Assembly (NCBI GenBank): GCA_964640655.1
Contig: CAZXFT010000005.1
Span: forward strand, 106,616 to 170,615
Length of the DNA: 64,000 bases
Direction: 5' to 3'
Source: BJGO01 sp964640655
GTDB lineage: Bacteria > Bacteroidota > Bacteroidia > Chitinophagales > UBA10324
Each line of letters opens with the position of its first letter. The first letter of the stretch is position 1. Below are positions 63,694 to 64,000 of the stretch, piece by piece. The notes beneath the pieces are model-generated. The model searched no databases. It had not been told where the DNA came from and saw only the letters and a program-made list of their open reading frames with translations. A program made the translations under genes and the position numbers.

Positions 63694-64000
63694 TTGAAAA
63701 AGAACTTTTCCCGCAAGGGGCAAAAATCAGAAGGCGGCAGTAGCTACGGCAAACGCACTTCAACAAGATCAAAATCAGACAGCATAAGCAGAACACGTAA
63801 AGACAAAGGCGGTTCTTACGAAAAGAAAAGAAGCAGCGGCTTTTCGGAGCACGGCGGATTTGTAAAAAAGAACTCCGACGGGGGTGAATCGGATGGCGGT
63901 TACAAAAAAAGAGGTTTTAAAAGCGACGGCGATTTCAGTAAGAAACGCAGCAGTAGTAGCGATGATAAAGGATTTGGTAAACGCAGTTCACGAGGTGGTG
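63694..64000 (+). CDS. Low-complexity basic N-terminus of a gene cut by the window end
   Basis: From a TTG at 63694 the frame stays open to the end of the window (102 codons). It encodes a Ser/Gly/Lys/Arg-rich, strongly basic sequence (MKKNFSRKGQKSEGGSSYGK, then repeats such as GGYKKRGFKSDGDFSKK). Many Bacteroidota pseudouridine synthases (RluB/RsuA type) carry such an N-terminal extension, so this is the most likely identity, but the catalytic domain lies outside. An RNA helicase or another RNA-binding protein is also possible. Confidence 0.6.
   Translation, partial: MKKNFSRKGQKSEGGSSYGKRTSTRSKSDSISRTRKDKGGSYEKKRSSGFSEHGGFVKKNSDGGESDGGYKKRGFKSDGDFSKKRSSSSDDKGFGKRSSRGG

Overview
The window is a gene-dense, low-GC chromosomal segment of a Bacteroidota bacterium, most likely from the Chitinophagales/Sphingobacteriales side of the phylum (inference). 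The evidence is: type IX secretion C-terminal domains of both kinds (a CHU_C/gliding-type tail and type-A 'PNP...' tails), a TonB-dependent receptor with a carboxypeptidase-regulatory N-terminal domain, phylum-typical families (GSCFA, DUF6427, DUF4286, YjjG-type HAD), TAnnTTTG-type -7 promoter boxes (for example rpsT), and frequent GTG/TTG starts with little Shine-Dalgarno signal. No rRNA, insertion sequence, prophage or CRISPR array was seen.

Layout. 1-11500: the end of a class-III aminotransferase, a YCF48-like lipoprotein, a membrane protein, a PagL-like outer-membrane deacylase, secreted and membrane unknowns, purQ, a DsbD-type thiol reductase and a lipoprotein dipeptidyl peptidase III. 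11500-24500: the 2-oxoglutarate dehydrogenase E2 and E1 genes (minus strand), rpsT, a GSCFA protein, a secreted alpha/beta hydrolase, an Oma1-like M48 lipoprotein, the sulfate activation genes cysC-cysD-cysN, then lpdA and a TerC protein. 24500-29550: two large exported proteins and an Lrp/AsnC regulator. 29550-32070: an unusual tRNA-like noncoding RNA with its own terminator, then a prolyl oligopeptidase.

32070-45950: a GNAT protein, a mini zinc-ribbon membrane protein, a TonB-dependent receptor, REP-like palindromes, tryptophan 2,3-dioxygenase, glyA, a LUD protein overlapping lpxH, a class-C beta-lactamase-like lipoprotein, dusB, and a phospholipid operon (CPBP protease, cdsA, psd). 45950-52900: an AT-rich surface-glycan island with WbqC, two methyltransferases, a PhyH-type dioxygenase, a NeuD-like acyltransferase, a GT2 with two membrane helices, a glycosidase-like beta-propeller and a WecE-type aminotransferase. 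53000-64000: a cysteine-rich secreted protein, yjjG and methylmalonyl-CoA epimerase, a cysteine desulfurase and HesB/IscA pair, rbfA with a LolC/E-type permease, an SDR epimerase, anmK, a giant PKD/CHU_C secreted protein, DUF4286, and the low-complexity start of a truncated gene.

The most unusual element is the RNA at about 29673-29817. It has a tRNA-like 8+5 bp acceptor/T-arm, a Leu-like D-arm and a class-II variable stem. No anticodon loop with T33 is recognisable, there are roughly 58 extra nucleotides folding into a long hairpin, and a strong independent terminator follows. The second most interesting feature is the glycan island with translationally coupled WbqC, methyltransferase and dioxygenase genes. 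The third is the REP-like palindrome family, one copy of which lies inside the receptor coding sequence. Operon boundaries and functions are inferred from spacing, overlap and recognisable motifs only; no database search was possible.
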